Shown: positions 50,832 to 60,141 of the stretch, one piece after another | Layout: every line of letters begins with the position of its first letter | Position numbering within the stretch: position 1 is the stretch's first letter | From: Pseudopedobacter saltans DSM 12145 | Lineage (GTDB): Bacteria > Bacteroidota > Bacteroidia > Sphingobacteriales > Sphingobacteriaceae | Assembly: GCF_000190735.1 (NCBI RefSeq) | Contig: NC_015177.1 | Span: 1,178,001-1,242,000, forward strand | DNA length: 64,000 nt | Reading direction: 5' to 3' | Position numbers and translations under genes: made by a program | Notes under the pieces: model-generated | Database searches by the model: none | Told to the model about the DNA's origin: nothing | Seen by the model: only the letters and a program-made list of their open reading frames with translations

Positions 50832-52991
50832 TTAAACTTTTGAAATATATTCTTTTGGCAATTTATTTAGCACCCAACCTTTGAACTGCGTTCCCAATCC
50901 ATTTAAATAATCAGTATACTGTTTTTTTGCTTCGGAAATATTTCTATCGGCCTCGAATACACCAATAACATTACTGGAAAATAACAGCCATTCTGTGGCT
51001 TGATTCAATTTTGTCAGTTCTACAGTTTCTATAATAATGATATCGAAAACACCTTTTAAAGCTTCAATTTTTTGTTTTATCTGATTTTCCGCAGCAATTT
51101 CCAATAGGGAAGTGTCATCGCCATAATTTCCCAGAACTTCTAAAGGTTGGCCTTTAAATACTTCATTCCCAACTTTACCTGTCAGATAATCTTCTAAATA
51201 AGCCGCTGGTTTAATTTTTTCAGTAATATCTCCATGACTAAAGTTACTGTCTATCAACAAAACCTTCTTATTGGTCATATTCCACGCAAAAGCCAAATTA
51301 AGTGCCAGCAAGGTCTTTCCTTCGCTTCTGTTTACACTTGTTATAACAATAGTTTTGTCTTTTACTTCTTTATCTAACTCAAACCTGATAGATCTGATAT
51401 GATTTCTAAACTCGGTTTCTTCGGGATTCAGATTACTTCTGGTCCATATTTCCTTTAAATCTATAACGGAGTTGTTTAATGCATTGACATATCCCAATAC
51501 TTCGCTTTCAGTTTTATTGGCTAGTATTTTTGGCGATTTTACAGAGTTATCTATATAGTAAAGAACGAATATCACAAATACGCAAAAAACAAAACTTATA
51601 ATGCCGCTTAAAATAACGAGCAGCATCTTCTTAGATGGCTGAGCTAAACCTGGCATAGCAGTTTGCACCAATTTCAATTTAATAGACAAACCATACTCCA
51701 TATTACTTTGGTTGAACTTTTGCAGTATATCCAAATATTCGCGACTGGTTACGTCTACGTCTCTTTCCATAGATTGCACCACCGCTTCGTGGGGAACTAA
51801 TTTATCAAACTGTTCATTCAGGTAATCAAGCTGTCTTTCTATTAAACCCAGGCTATAGCGAGACATATCTAACTGAATATCCAGATTTAATTTTTGTTGA
51901 ATCAGTTCTTGTTTACTAACCAAAGGGTTATAGATATATTGATCTGTATATCTGTTTATTTGTCCGCTTAATATTCCTTTTAAAGAGTCTATTGACTCCT
52001 GATATTTAGGATCAAAGCCACTTTCTATATATAAATCATGAAGTGCTTTCAAATCCTGCTTTGTACCGATAATTCCTTGATTTACTTTTGTTAAAGTAGA
52101 TTCAAGATAAGACCGCTCTTTAGGAGAAAATTTTCTGTCGATTTCATTTAGCGCTCCGGATTTGGAAGCGATGCCTTCTTTGACCTGTTGTATCCTATCT
52201 GTGTATACCAGTATTTGTGCATATAACTGGCTGGATTGTTCCTGTAGATTTAATACCCTATTTCTAATTTTATAGCTTCTTAAAGAGTCTATTTTTTTAT
52301 CCATAGCCTCTTTTTTCTCCTGAACCAATTTACCAAGGAATGTTGTAGCATTCTTTTGGTTGGCTTTAACAAGCTGGGTATAGTAGTTTATAAATTCCTG
52401 ACTGAGATTGTTAACTACAAATGCAGATAACTCCGGACTTTCGGAATCAAACTCTATATTGATAAAATCGCTATCACCTTGTCTGTAAACTCTCAATTTT
52501 CCTTTGAGCTCATCGGTATCATAATTCATGGATCTTAACAAATCATACAATTCGATTTGTTTTTTATCCCAAAGGTTCAAGCCTTCTGTTTTGGCATATT
52601 TAGTTTTGAATGTTTCTATTATTGTTTTTCTTTCACCAGCGGACAATTTACTAATGGTACTGCTTAATTCTCTAAAAGGCTTTTCCGCTGTTAAATCATG
52701 TATAATTAAAAGGTAAGACACCTGGTCGAGTATCTTTTTCATTTTCATGATTTCTATTAAGTTACTGAACTCTTGCGTAACCTGATTTGCTTTTTGACTA
52801 TCGCTATTTGTTAAAAATGTTGTTTGTTGAGTTTCGTCGACAATACCTGTTGAAATTTGAGCCTGAGATATATACGAATCGGGAAGATTTCTCACCAAAA
52901 AGAAAGTAATGATGATGGTAAATATCGGAATTATAATTAACGTGTATTTGTGTTTTTTGATAAGCCTCGAAAAAATTGCTAATTCTTCCAT
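50832..52991 (-). CDS. wzc: Polysaccharide co-polymerase with CpsD/Wzc-type ATPase domain
   Basis: 719 residues. Residues 1-100 form a Wzz domain with a helix at about 17-34 (YTLIIIPIFTIIITFFLV); a long coiled-coil periplasmic section follows to about 450; a second helix (MLLVILSGIISFVFCVFVIFVLYY) leads to a cytosolic ATPase domain with Walker A VNRSEGKTLL near 560 and Walker A' KVLLIDSNF near 585. It controls chain length and export. The Tyr-rich tail used for autophosphorylation in Wzc is not evident at the C-terminus (ends PKEYISKV), so phosphorelay control is uncertain. Its ATG overlaps the stop of the TolC-like gene. Confidence 0.88.
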   Translation of the reverse strand: MEELAIFSRLIKKHKYTLIIIPIFTIIITFFLVRNLPDSYISQAQISTGIVDETQQTTFLTNSDSQKANQVTQEFSNLIEIMKMKKILDQVSYLLIIHDLTAEKPFRELSSTISKLSAGERKTIIETFKTKYAKTEGLNLWDKKQIELYDLLRSMNYDTDELKGKLRVYRQGDSDFINIEFDSESPELSAFVVNNLSQEFINYYTQLVKANQKNATTFLGKLVQEKKEAMDKKIDSLRSYKIRNRVLNLQEQSSQLYAQILVYTDRIQQVKEGIASKSGALNEIDRKFSPKERSYLESTLTKVNQGIIGTKQDLKALHDLYIESGFDPKYQESIDSLKGILSGQINRYTDQYIYNPLVSKQELIQQKLNLDIQLDMSRYSLGLIERQLDYLNEQFDKLVPHEAVVQSMERDVDVTSREYLDILQKFNQSNMEYGLSIKLKLVQTAMPGLAQPSKKMLLVILSGIISFVFCVFVIFVLYYIDNSVKSPKILANKTESEVLGYVNALNNSVIDLKEIWTRSNLNPEETEFRNHIRSIRFELDKEVKDKTIVITSVNRSEGKTLLALNLAFAWNMTNKKVLLIDSNFSHGDITEKIKPAAYLEDYLTGKVGNEVFKGQPLEVLGNYGDDTSLLEIAAENQIKQKIEALKGVFDIIIIETVELTKLNQATEWLLFSSNVIGVFEADRNISEAKKQYTDYLNGLGTQFKGWVLNKLPKEYISKV

Positions 52992-53677
52992 TATTTAATA
53001 TCCTCAAGTTTAACGGTAAGTAATTCTTCTAATTGGAATTTGGATGTTAGCAGATTAGCTTCTGCTGCAACCTTTGATTCTTTCACAGATGTTAAATATG
53101 TAGAAACATCGTTAAACTCTCTAAAAGATATTTCGCTTCTTTCGTATTTCGCTTTCATGTTTGTAAACGTCGATTCTGCATCTACAACACGTTGACTAAC
53201 TAACTTAAGCGTTTGAAGATTTTGAACATAAATGGTATAACGCGTCTTTACCTCGGTTTCTAATTGCAAAGCATATTCGTCTCGTTCGGCTGTCGCTGCA
53301 ACAATTTCAGAGCGGGCATTTTTAACCTGAAAAGGCTTTTTTACCAAAATAGACGCGGGCGAAAAATTCACATTTAAAAAGTAACCACTCAGAATGCTGG
53401 AATTTACACCATCTATATTATAAATATTAGTTCTATTGACGTAATTAAAAGATAAAGGATCAAACCAGGAAGCCTTTGCGATACTTAAATTATTATTGGC
53501 TACATTAATTCGGCTTTCAAAAACTTTATTCTTAGGGTAATTTTCTTTGGCTACCGCTATTAGCTTTTCCATATATAGATAGGAAAAATCTCCTAGAATA
53601 TTATCCTGCGCTTTAAGCGAAGTTGAGATGGACGTAAGAAGATACAGAAACATAATTCCTGAAAAAGCTCTCTTCAT
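52991..53677 (-). CDS. Half-length TolC-family outer-membrane protein
   Basis: 228 residues from the ATG at 53677 (MKRAFSGIMFLYLL), which sits downstream of a -7 box; a start at 53716 would lie upstream of it. Signal peptide 1-24 ends LKAQ. The mature part has a short strand pair (LSFNYVNRTNIYNI, SGYFLNVNFSPASIL) followed by long helices (YALQLETEVKTRYTIYVQNLQTLKLV) as in TolC, but it is only about half of the usual 430 residues, with one repeat instead of two. It is first in the EPS operon and overlaps wzc. Likely the outer-membrane exit of the polymer. Confidence 0.7.
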   Translation of the reverse strand: MKRAFSGIMFLYLLTSISTSLKAQDNILGDFSYLYMEKLIAVAKENYPKNKVFESRINVANNNLSIAKASWFDPLSFNYVNRTNIYNIDGVNSSILSGYFLNVNFSPASILVKKPFQVKNARSEIVAATAERDEYALQLETEVKTRYTIYVQNLQTLKLVSQRVVDAESTFTNMKAKYERSEISFREFNDVSTYLTSVKESKVAAEANLLTSKFQLEELLTVKLEDIK

Positions 53678-54050
53678 ATAACTTATTTTCCTTTTATAAG
53701 AATCCAAATATATCATATTTAGGTTTCAAAATATGCGAATATTATTCCCTTTTTGCTTTTAATGCAGGGTAAATACAATAAGCAATATCAAAATGAATTT
53801 AAATAATGCTTAAATGACTCATTAGTGAATAAATAAAAATTCAGGTGAATTTGAAGTTTATTCTTTACCTACGCTAAGAAACATAGAATTATATATTTTG
53901 TGTGTATAAAAGTGTAGACTTTTGTACTTTATTGGGAAAAATTTTACATTATTGTTCCTTGCAGCTGTACTTATTTGCAAACGATAGCATTCTTTTTTAT
54001 GAATGGCTTCATTTTTGGATATAGGGCATTTGTATTTGATTAAAAAAGAT
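53678..54050. other. Divergent intergenic region between EPS operon and T9SS triplet
   Basis: 373 bases, A/T-rich. Besides the EPS -7 box I see no RNA, hairpin or gene. A TAGACTTTTG sequence in front of the plus-strand operon deviates from the -7 consensus spacing and was not called. Confidence 0.5.
53705..53712 (-). promoter_or_regulatory. -7 box of the EPS operon
   Basis: TATATTTG on the minus strand matches TAnnTTTG and lies 28 bases upstream of the TolC-like ATG, placing transcription start near 53700. Confidence 0.5.
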
Positions 54051-56336
54051 ATGTTTAAAGTTTTACGTTTCCTGTTATTTGTCGTAGCAACCTTTTCTGT
54101 CAATCTTGTTTTTTCGCAACTTCCGTATGAAGAGAACTTTAAAAACGCAACGGCTCCAGGTATAAAATTTGGTGGAGGCGATAATCCCGCTACTGAGGGA
54201 TATGCTTTTTTGACCGCAAATAATGCAACGGGTTCATGGAATACAATGCCAATACCAGATGCTAATGGCGACGGATATCTTCGGCTAACAAATAATTTGA
54301 CTTATCAAAAAGGATATATCTATAATGAAACAATTCGAATACCGTCTACAAATGGACTAAGAATTGAATTTGAATACTATACTTACAGCCCTCCGGGTAC
54401 ATTAGCTCCTAGAGGTGCAGATGGAATTTGCTTCTTTTTATTTGATGCAAGTGTACTTCCTAATTTCAAAATCGGTGGATTTGGCGGATCTTTAGGTTAT
54501 GCACAATATAAAAAAGATGATTTGCTTACAGGTCCGGTACATGCAGCGGGGGTAACGGGCGGTTATATAGGAGTAGGCTTTGACGAATATGGTTATTTTG
54601 CCAGGGATGAGGAAGGAAGACAGCCTCAGGTTGGCGCGGGTAAACAACCTTCCCCGCAAAAAGGTGCGGTAGGTATCAGAGGAAAGGGTAATGGAGATGC
54701 TCTTGTTCCTGGAAATTATCCATTATTAACTTTTAAAAGAACAGATGAACTCTCAACACCATTTTCACTAGTTGGCGGTAATGGAAATTCCAGACAGCCA
54801 AATCCCTCGAATATAGGATACCGTAAGGCTGTTATTATTTTGGAACCAAGTACTAATGGTGGTTATTTCATCAGTGTAGATATATTGTTGGGGGGAGAAA
54901 CTATACCTAGAAAGGTTATTGACAGATTTCATTACAAAGAATTAGCTCCCGAAATTTTGGGTTACGGTATTTCTTCATCAACAGGAAATAACGTAAATAT
55001 CCACGAAATTAGAAATCTGAAAATCTCACTATATGATGATAAGCCTGTTGGTATTTCAGACGAAGCCAACACACTTACAAATGTTCCTGTTAATATTCCT
55101 GTAAAAGACAACGATCTATCTAAAACCAATACGATTGTTATACGAAATACTGAGCCTGCAAATGGAACTTATACCATAATTAATTCGGATACTGGAGTTA
55201 ATTACGTTCCTAATCCCGGCTTTAGTGGAACGGATACATTTACATATAAATTATATGACACTGTTACCGGAAAAGAATCTAATCCAATAACGGTTACGGT
55301 TCATGTAAAACCGGTTGGTTCGCCAGATACTTATACAACACCTTTAAATACACCGCTTGCTGTAAATGTTAAAGATAACGATGCTTCTAAAAGCGGAACT
55401 ACCGTTATTCCAAATACAAATCCTGTAAACGGAATTATTTCTATAGACCCCGTAACTAATATCGTAACTTATACACCTAATAATAACTTCGTTGGTTCGG
55501 ACAGCTTCACTTATAAATTAAGAACTCCGGACGGATTGGAATCAGATCCAATAAACGTAACCATAAACGTCTTACCAAACAATCTAACTCCTGCTAAAAT
55601 AGGTTTAGCAAAAGCTTTGATTGGTGTTGACAAACAAATAGACGGTAGTTTCATGCTGACTTACAGATTCACATTGGTAAATGCCGGGCAAATTGCTATT
55701 GCGGATTTAAGTTTAACCGATGATTTGTTAAGTGTTTTTACTGATGCAGATTTCTCTGTAAAATCTATAAAAACCGATGGAACTAGTTTGGTACCCAATT
55801 TAGCTTATGATGGCAGGACTGATAAGGAATTACTGAATGTTTCGAGTATGTTATTACCACTGTCAAAAGAGCATGTTAACATAGAAGTATTGGTTGCTTT
55901 AAATAAATCAAAAGGAACTTATGATAATACCGCCTATGTAAAGGGTAAATCGCAGGGAGACGGCACTGTTGTGGATGATGAATCAACCGATGGTTTAACT
56001 CCCGATCCTATTGTGATAGGTGATTTTTCTCCAAACAAAAAAACTCCCGTTACTTTGGAGAAAGGCAGTGTATTTATCCCTGAGGGGTTTTCGCCTAATA
56101 ATGATGGTATTAATGACAGGTTTATAATACAAAATACCTCCGGGAAGGAACTTCATTTAGAGATTTATAACCGTTGGGGAAACGTTATTTATAAATCTAA
56201 GAATTACCAAAACGATTGGGATGGAAAATGTAATCAAGGGATTTATTTCGGAGAGGATGTTCCAAGCGGCACATATTATTACATTATAAGCATCGAGGGA
56301 GATAGAAAAGTTGGATTTATAACTATTAGCAGATAA
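54051..56336 (+). CDS. Secreted lectin-like protein with gliding-type (CHU_C/type B) T9SS sorting domain
   Basis: 761 residues from the ATG at 54051 (MFKVLRFLLFVVATFSVNLVFSQ signal peptide); the in-frame ATG at 54003 would bury the signal. Domains in order: an L-type-lectin-like region (about 24-300, with DGICFFLFD and GGYIGVGFDEYG), two Ig-like repeats with PVKDND / NVKDND openings and FTYKL endings (about 305-490), a conserved repeat-like domain (about 495-625), and the C-terminal type B sorting domain VFIPEGFSPNNDGINDRF with IYNRWGNVIY (about 655-761). It should be exported by type IX secretion to the cell surface. Heads an operon with a SprF homologue 2 bases away. Confidence 0.9.
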   Translation: MFKVLRFLLFVVATFSVNLVFSQLPYEENFKNATAPGIKFGGGDNPATEGYAFLTANNATGSWNTMPIPDANGDGYLRLTNNLTYQKGYIYNETIRIPSTNGLRIEFEYYTYSPPGTLAPRGADGICFFLFDASVLPNFKIGGFGGSLGYAQYKKDDLLTGPVHAAGVTGGYIGVGFDEYGYFARDEEGRQPQVGAGKQPSPQKGAVGIRGKGNGDALVPGNYPLLTFKRTDELSTPFSLVGGNGNSRQPNPSNIGYRKAVIILEPSTNGGYFISVDILLGGETIPRKVIDRFHYKELAPEILGYGISSSTGNNVNIHEIRNLKISLYDDKPVGISDEANTLTNVPVNIPVKDNDLSKTNTIVIRNTEPANGTYTIINSDTGVNYVPNPGFSGTDTFTYKLYDTVTGKESNPITVTVHVKPVGSPDTYTTPLNTPLAVNVKDNDASKSGTTVIPNTNPVNGIISIDPVTNIVTYTPNNNFVGSDSFTYKLRTPDGLESDPINVTINVLPNNLTPAKIGLAKALIGVDKQIDGSFMLTYRFTLVNAGQIAIADLSLTDDLLSVFTDADFSVKSIKTDGTSLVPNLAYDGRTDKELLNVSSMLLPLSKEHVNIEVLVALNKSKGTYDNTAYVKGKSQGDGTVVDDESTDGLTPDPIVIGDFSPNKKTPVTLEKGSVFIPEGFSPNNDGINDRFIIQNTSGKELHLEIYNRWGNVIYKSKNYQNDWDGKCNQGIYFGEDVPSGTYYYIISIEGDRKVGFITISR

Positions 56337-56338
56337 TA

Positions 56339-57277
56339 ATGAGAAGATACAATATATATATTATAGCCAGTTTTCTGTTTGCTTCTGTTTGTCAGCAGGC
56401 AAGCGCTCAGCAAGACGCTATGTATTCGCAATACATGTTTAATACACTGGCTATAAACCCAGCTTATGCAGGTAGTAGAAATGTAGTCTCCGCAACTGCA
56501 TTATATAGAAATCAATGGGTTGGTATAGCCGGTGCTCCGGAAACGGCAACTTTTTCCATAGACGCTCCACTTAATAACAAGAGAATGGGTTTAGGGTTTC
56601 AGGCGTATTCCGATAAAGCAGGGATTATCAAAAACAATGGAGCTTCGGCAAGTTATGCTTATCGTCTGAGGATGGATAAGGCAACACTTTCTTTTGGAAT
56701 GCAAGGAGGAATAAGACAGTATAAAGCCGATTATACCTCTGTGAATTTAGATCAAAGCGGAACTACAATAGATCCGGCATTTGCAAATAATATAGATAAA
56801 GTTCTATTCGATATCAGTGCGGGATTGTATTATAATACTGATAGATTCTATCTTGGATTTTCTGCGATGGATCTATTGAAAAACAAATTTACAAACTATC
56901 AATCGCCTGGAATGAATCTGGGGAACAGAGAGGAGGTTCACATGTTTTTAGCTTCGGGTGTCGTTATTCCTCTGGATCAGGATTTCAAATTGAAACCTTC
57001 ATTCCTTATCAAAGCCGTAAAAGGAGCGCCGATAGAAGGAGATATTAATGCAACATTATGGATTAAAGACATAATCGCGATAGGTGCACAGTATAGAACC
57101 AGTGCCGATTTAGCAGGAATGTTAGAACTTCAGGCCACGCCACAAATCAGGTTGGGGTATGCATATGATTACAGCACAACCGAACTGAGAAAATACAATT
57201 CCGGAAGTCACGAGATTATGCTGAGATATGAGTTCGGATTTAAGAAAGATAAATTTATATCACCTAGATACTTTTAA
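56339..57277 (+). CDS. Type IX secretion system membrane protein PorP/SprF family
   Basis: A 312-residue outer-membrane barrel with signal peptide (ends ASAQQ) and the PorP/SprF opening QDAMYSQYMFNTLAINPAYAGSRN, then LYRNQWVGIAGAPETATFSID. SprF partners secreted proteins bearing type B C-terminal domains, to which it is often genetically linked. It lies 2 bases after the lectin-like gene and 9 bases before the OmpA gene, so all three are probably one transcript. Confidence 0.93.
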   Translation: MRRYNIYIIASFLFASVCQQASAQQDAMYSQYMFNTLAINPAYAGSRNVVSATALYRNQWVGIAGAPETATFSIDAPLNNKRMGLGFQAYSDKAGIIKNNGASASYAYRLRMDKATLSFGMQGGIRQYKADYTSVNLDQSGTTIDPAFANNIDKVLFDISAGLYYNTDRFYLGFSAMDLLKNKFTNYQSPGMNLGNREEVHMFLASGVVIPLDQDFKLKPSFLIKAVKGAPIEGDINATLWIKDIIAIGAQYRTSADLAGMLELQATPQIRLGYAYDYSTTELRKYNSGSHEIMLRYEFGFKKDKFISPRYF

Positions 57278-57286
57278 GCGTTTATA

Positions 57287-59407
57287 ATGAAATACAAAAT
57301 ACTATCTATTATTGTTTTTACCTTAACTATGAACGTTTTATCAGCAGCAGAAAAGCCGAAGGAACGTGATATAAAAAGGGCAAAAGAAGCTTATCAATCA
57401 TTAAGCTATATTCAGGCTATAAAATTATTGAAACCATTGGTAGAGAACGATACTTCTAATAATGAATTATTGGAAATGCTCGCTTATAGCTACAAAATGG
57501 TAAAAAATTACGACGAAACGTTAGAAGCTTATACAAAACTGTCTAAGCGAAGCAATGTAAAACCCGAATGGAAGCTTTATTATGCAGAAGCGTTGGCTAA
57601 TAAGCAGCAATATGAAAAATCAGTATCGGTATATAGAGATTATCTAAAATCTGTTCCAAATGAAAAAAGAGCATCTTCTTTTGTAAATGCCAATTTAAAA
57701 GCTTTTGAAGAAAATAGGGGAGCCTGGAATATTGCTTTTACAAATATTAATACGCTTAGTGCTGATTATGCTCCAATGTATTATAAAGAGGGCTTATTGT
57801 TTTCTAGTAACAGAATGACATCTAGCACTACTAAACGTGTTTTTGCATGGGATAACACACCTTTCTCTGATCTTTATCGTGTAGAAAAATTAAAAGATAT
57901 TAAACACCTGAACGCAGACAGTGTTTTATCAAACCTTACAGCGAAAGGAAATAAACCGTATAAATTTAATGACGACGATACGGAGCAAACAAGCAATGAC
58001 AGCAAAGTGTTAGGTGTTTATCAGTCTTCTCTGGAAAGGGATAGCTTATTGCTTGGTTCTGCGAACTCATTAAAGGTACAGCGTGTGAAAGGCAAGGTTA
58101 ATAGTAAATACCACGAAGGTTCTGTAGCCGTTTTTCCTGATGGAAGTATAATATTTACCAGAAATAATTTTTACAAAGGTTCTAAAAACCAAAGTAAAGA
58201 GGGGCTAAATAAACTAAAGATGTATACTGCTAATGCTGATTTTAGTAGTGTAAAAGAATTTCCGTATAATGATAATGAGTATTCGGTAGGCCATCCGGCC
58301 TTAAGCAAAGATGGAAATATTTTAATTTTTGCATCTGATATGCCGGGAGGATACGGAGGAACCGATTTGTACTATTCTGTTAAATCTGGGAATGGCCAAT
58401 GGATCAGGCCGATTAATATGGGAAAAGGAATAAATACAGAAGGTGATGAGATGTTCCCTTTTCTGGATAGTGAAAATACATTGTATTTTTCTTCAACCGG
58501 ATTTGCCGGTCTGGGTGGATTGGATGTTTTTGAGGTTAAGTTGAAAGACATGAAACCTCTGGGACAACCGAAAAACATGGGAATGCCAATTAATTCTCCA
58601 GAAGATGACTTCGCTTTGATAAAGGATTCTGAAGGAAAGCAGGGATTTTTTAGCTCTAACAGATCTGGAAACGACGATATTTACTCTTTTAAAAGAAGTA
58701 CGCATAGGATCATATTAAAAGGTGTGGTTAAGGATGGCAGGTTAGGTATTGCATTACCCGGATCCAGAATTTTGTTGAGAACATTGGATGGTGTGGATAC
58801 TTTGAGAGTAGGGCCAAAAGGAGTGTTCGAAAAAGAATTAGCGAAAGAAACCGACTATGAATTAACCGCTCAAAAGTTAGGATATGTTAGTCAGCAAGCT
58901 TTTACGACATCCGTTGGGATCAATAAGGATTCTACAATTCTATTAAATATCAATTTATTTAAAACGGAAAGCAATCAGCAATGGGTTATCAATAATTGCG
59001 ATTCATTAAAACGCGTTTTTAATTTCGATAATATCTATTATGACCTAGACAGAGCAGAAATCAGACCGGATGCCAGACCCGCTTTGGATAAAATTGCATT
59101 GATTATGTTAACTCATCCGGAGGTGAGTATTATTACTTCCAGCCATTGCGATAGCAGAGCATCTAACGATTATAATAAACTGCTATCTATAAGAAGAGGT
59201 AACTCTGCTAAAGCTTATTTAGTTGCAAAAGGAGTGGCTGCAAACAGAATTAAAGTAGAGTATTATGGAAAAACCCGATTAACAAACCGTTGTTATGACG
59301 GCGTTCCATGCTCGGAAGAGGAACAGCAAATGAACAGGAGAACGGAATTTGAAGCTATTGTAAATGGCGTGAATTTATCGCAATTAGACTGTAACGAAGG
59401 CTTTTAA
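57287..59407 (+). CDS. OmpA-family protein with TPR and PD40 regions (PorE-like)
   Basis: 706 residues: signal peptide (ends LSAA), TPR-like helices (about 25-130, YQSLSYIQAIKLLKPLV), WD40/PD40 beta-propeller repeats (about 150-470, GSVAVFPDGSIIFTRN, GHPALSKDGNILIFASDMPGG), a carboxypeptidase-regulatory-like domain (about 480-560), and an OmpA peptidoglycan-binding domain (about 585-700, IYYDLDRAEIRPDARPALDKIA, SIRRGNSAKAYLVAKG). This architecture matches PorE of type IX secretion. It would anchor the complex to peptidoglycan. The operon ends with a strong terminator. Confidence 0.92.
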   Translation: MKYKILSIIVFTLTMNVLSAAEKPKERDIKRAKEAYQSLSYIQAIKLLKPLVENDTSNNELLEMLAYSYKMVKNYDETLEAYTKLSKRSNVKPEWKLYYAEALANKQQYEKSVSVYRDYLKSVPNEKRASSFVNANLKAFEENRGAWNIAFTNINTLSADYAPMYYKEGLLFSSNRMTSSTTKRVFAWDNTPFSDLYRVEKLKDIKHLNADSVLSNLTAKGNKPYKFNDDDTEQTSNDSKVLGVYQSSLERDSLLLGSANSLKVQRVKGKVNSKYHEGSVAVFPDGSIIFTRNNFYKGSKNQSKEGLNKLKMYTANADFSSVKEFPYNDNEYSVGHPALSKDGNILIFASDMPGGYGGTDLYYSVKSGNGQWIRPINMGKGINTEGDEMFPFLDSENTLYFSSTGFAGLGGLDVFEVKLKDMKPLGQPKNMGMPINSPEDDFALIKDSEGKQGFFSSNRSGNDDIYSFKRSTHRIILKGVVKDGRLGIALPGSRILLRTLDGVDTLRVGPKGVFEKELAKETDYELTAQKLGYVSQQAFTTSVGINKDSTILLNINLFKTESNQQWVINNCDSLKRVFNFDNIYYDLDRAEIRPDARPALDKIALIMLTHPEVSIITSSHCDSRASNDYNKLLSIRRGNSAKAYLVAKGVAANRIKVEYYGKTRLTNRCYDGVPCSEEEQQMNRRTEFEAIVNGVNLSQLDCNEGF

Positions 59408-59431
59408 TATATTAAATTCCAATAAGAGCAT

Positions 59432-59464
59432 AAATCAGCAGATTTTGTATTAATCTGCTGATTT
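59432..59464 (+). terminator. Intrinsic terminator after the T9SS triplet
   Basis: A perfect 13-bp stem (AAATCAGCAGATT / AATCTGCTGATTT) with 7-base loop, followed by TTCTTTTTG, begins 25 bases after the OmpA stop. Confidence 0.92.
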
Positions 59465-59523
59465 TTCTTTTTGTTAAAATTGGCTTTTAATTTGATAGGT
59501 ATTTGTATGCAATTATAAAGCCT

Positions 59524-60141
59524 ATGAAAAAGATATTTGCTATCAGTTTATTAATGATACTGGCTTTTACTATAAAAGCGCAGGTTAAATACGGTTTAAA
59601 AGCGGGAGTTAATTTTGCAACTGCAACTTTTAAGAACTATGATTTATCGATTTCACCGTCTAACCTTACAACGTTTCATATCGCCGGTTTTGTTGATATT
59701 CCCATAGACGGTATGTTCTCTTTCCAGCCCGGAGTTACTTATTTAGGCAAAGGATATAAATACGATCTGCCTAACGGCGATAGTAAAGGCGAGGTAGATT
59801 TATCATATATTGAAATTCCAATGAATGGAATAGCTTATTTCCCTACAAGATCAGGGCGGATTTTTGTTGGCGCAGGCCCTTATTTGGGATTTGGTATAAG
59901 CGGGAATATAGATGAAATTACTTCAGAAAGAGATCTTAAGTTTGGCAACGGTGTAAATGACGACGTCAATCCGATGGATATAGGCTTGAACTTTATGTTA
60001 GGATATCATCTAAATGGGGGACTTTTATTCAATGCCGGTTATGGCCTTGGGCTTAGCAATACCATTCCGAAAGACAAAAGAACCGATGATGCAAAAATCC
60101 ACCATAAACAGTTCTTTTTATCTTTAGGCTATAGCTTTTAA
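59524..60141 (+). CDS. Outer membrane beta-barrel protein (PorT-like), paralogue
   Basis: 205 residues from the ATG at 59524 (MKKIFAISLLMILAFTIKAQ signal peptide); a longer frame from 59503 is rejected because the signal would be preceded by MYAIIKP. Beta strands such as KYGLKAGVNFATATFK and IFVGAGPYLGFGISG, with terminal FLSLGYSF. It shares ERDLKFGNG and NAGYGLGLSN blocks with the protein at 17985-18638, showing recent-type duplication. Function unknown; overlaps the convergent MFS gene by 4 bases. Confidence 0.82.
   Translation: MKKIFAISLLMILAFTIKAQVKYGLKAGVNFATATFKNYDLSISPSNLTTFHIAGFVDIPIDGMFSFQPGVTYLGKGYKYDLPNGDSKGEVDLSYIEIPMNGIAYFPTRSGRIFVGAGPYLGFGISGNIDEITSERDLKFGNGVNDDVNPMDIGLNFMLGYHLNGGLLFNAGYGLGLSNTIPKDKRTDDAKIHHKQFFLSLGYSF

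Noticed and set aside
53858-54103. 81-codon minus-strand frame upstream of the T9SS operon
   Set aside because: Overlaps the signal-peptide codons of the secreted protein and the divergent promoter region; no protein-like pattern.
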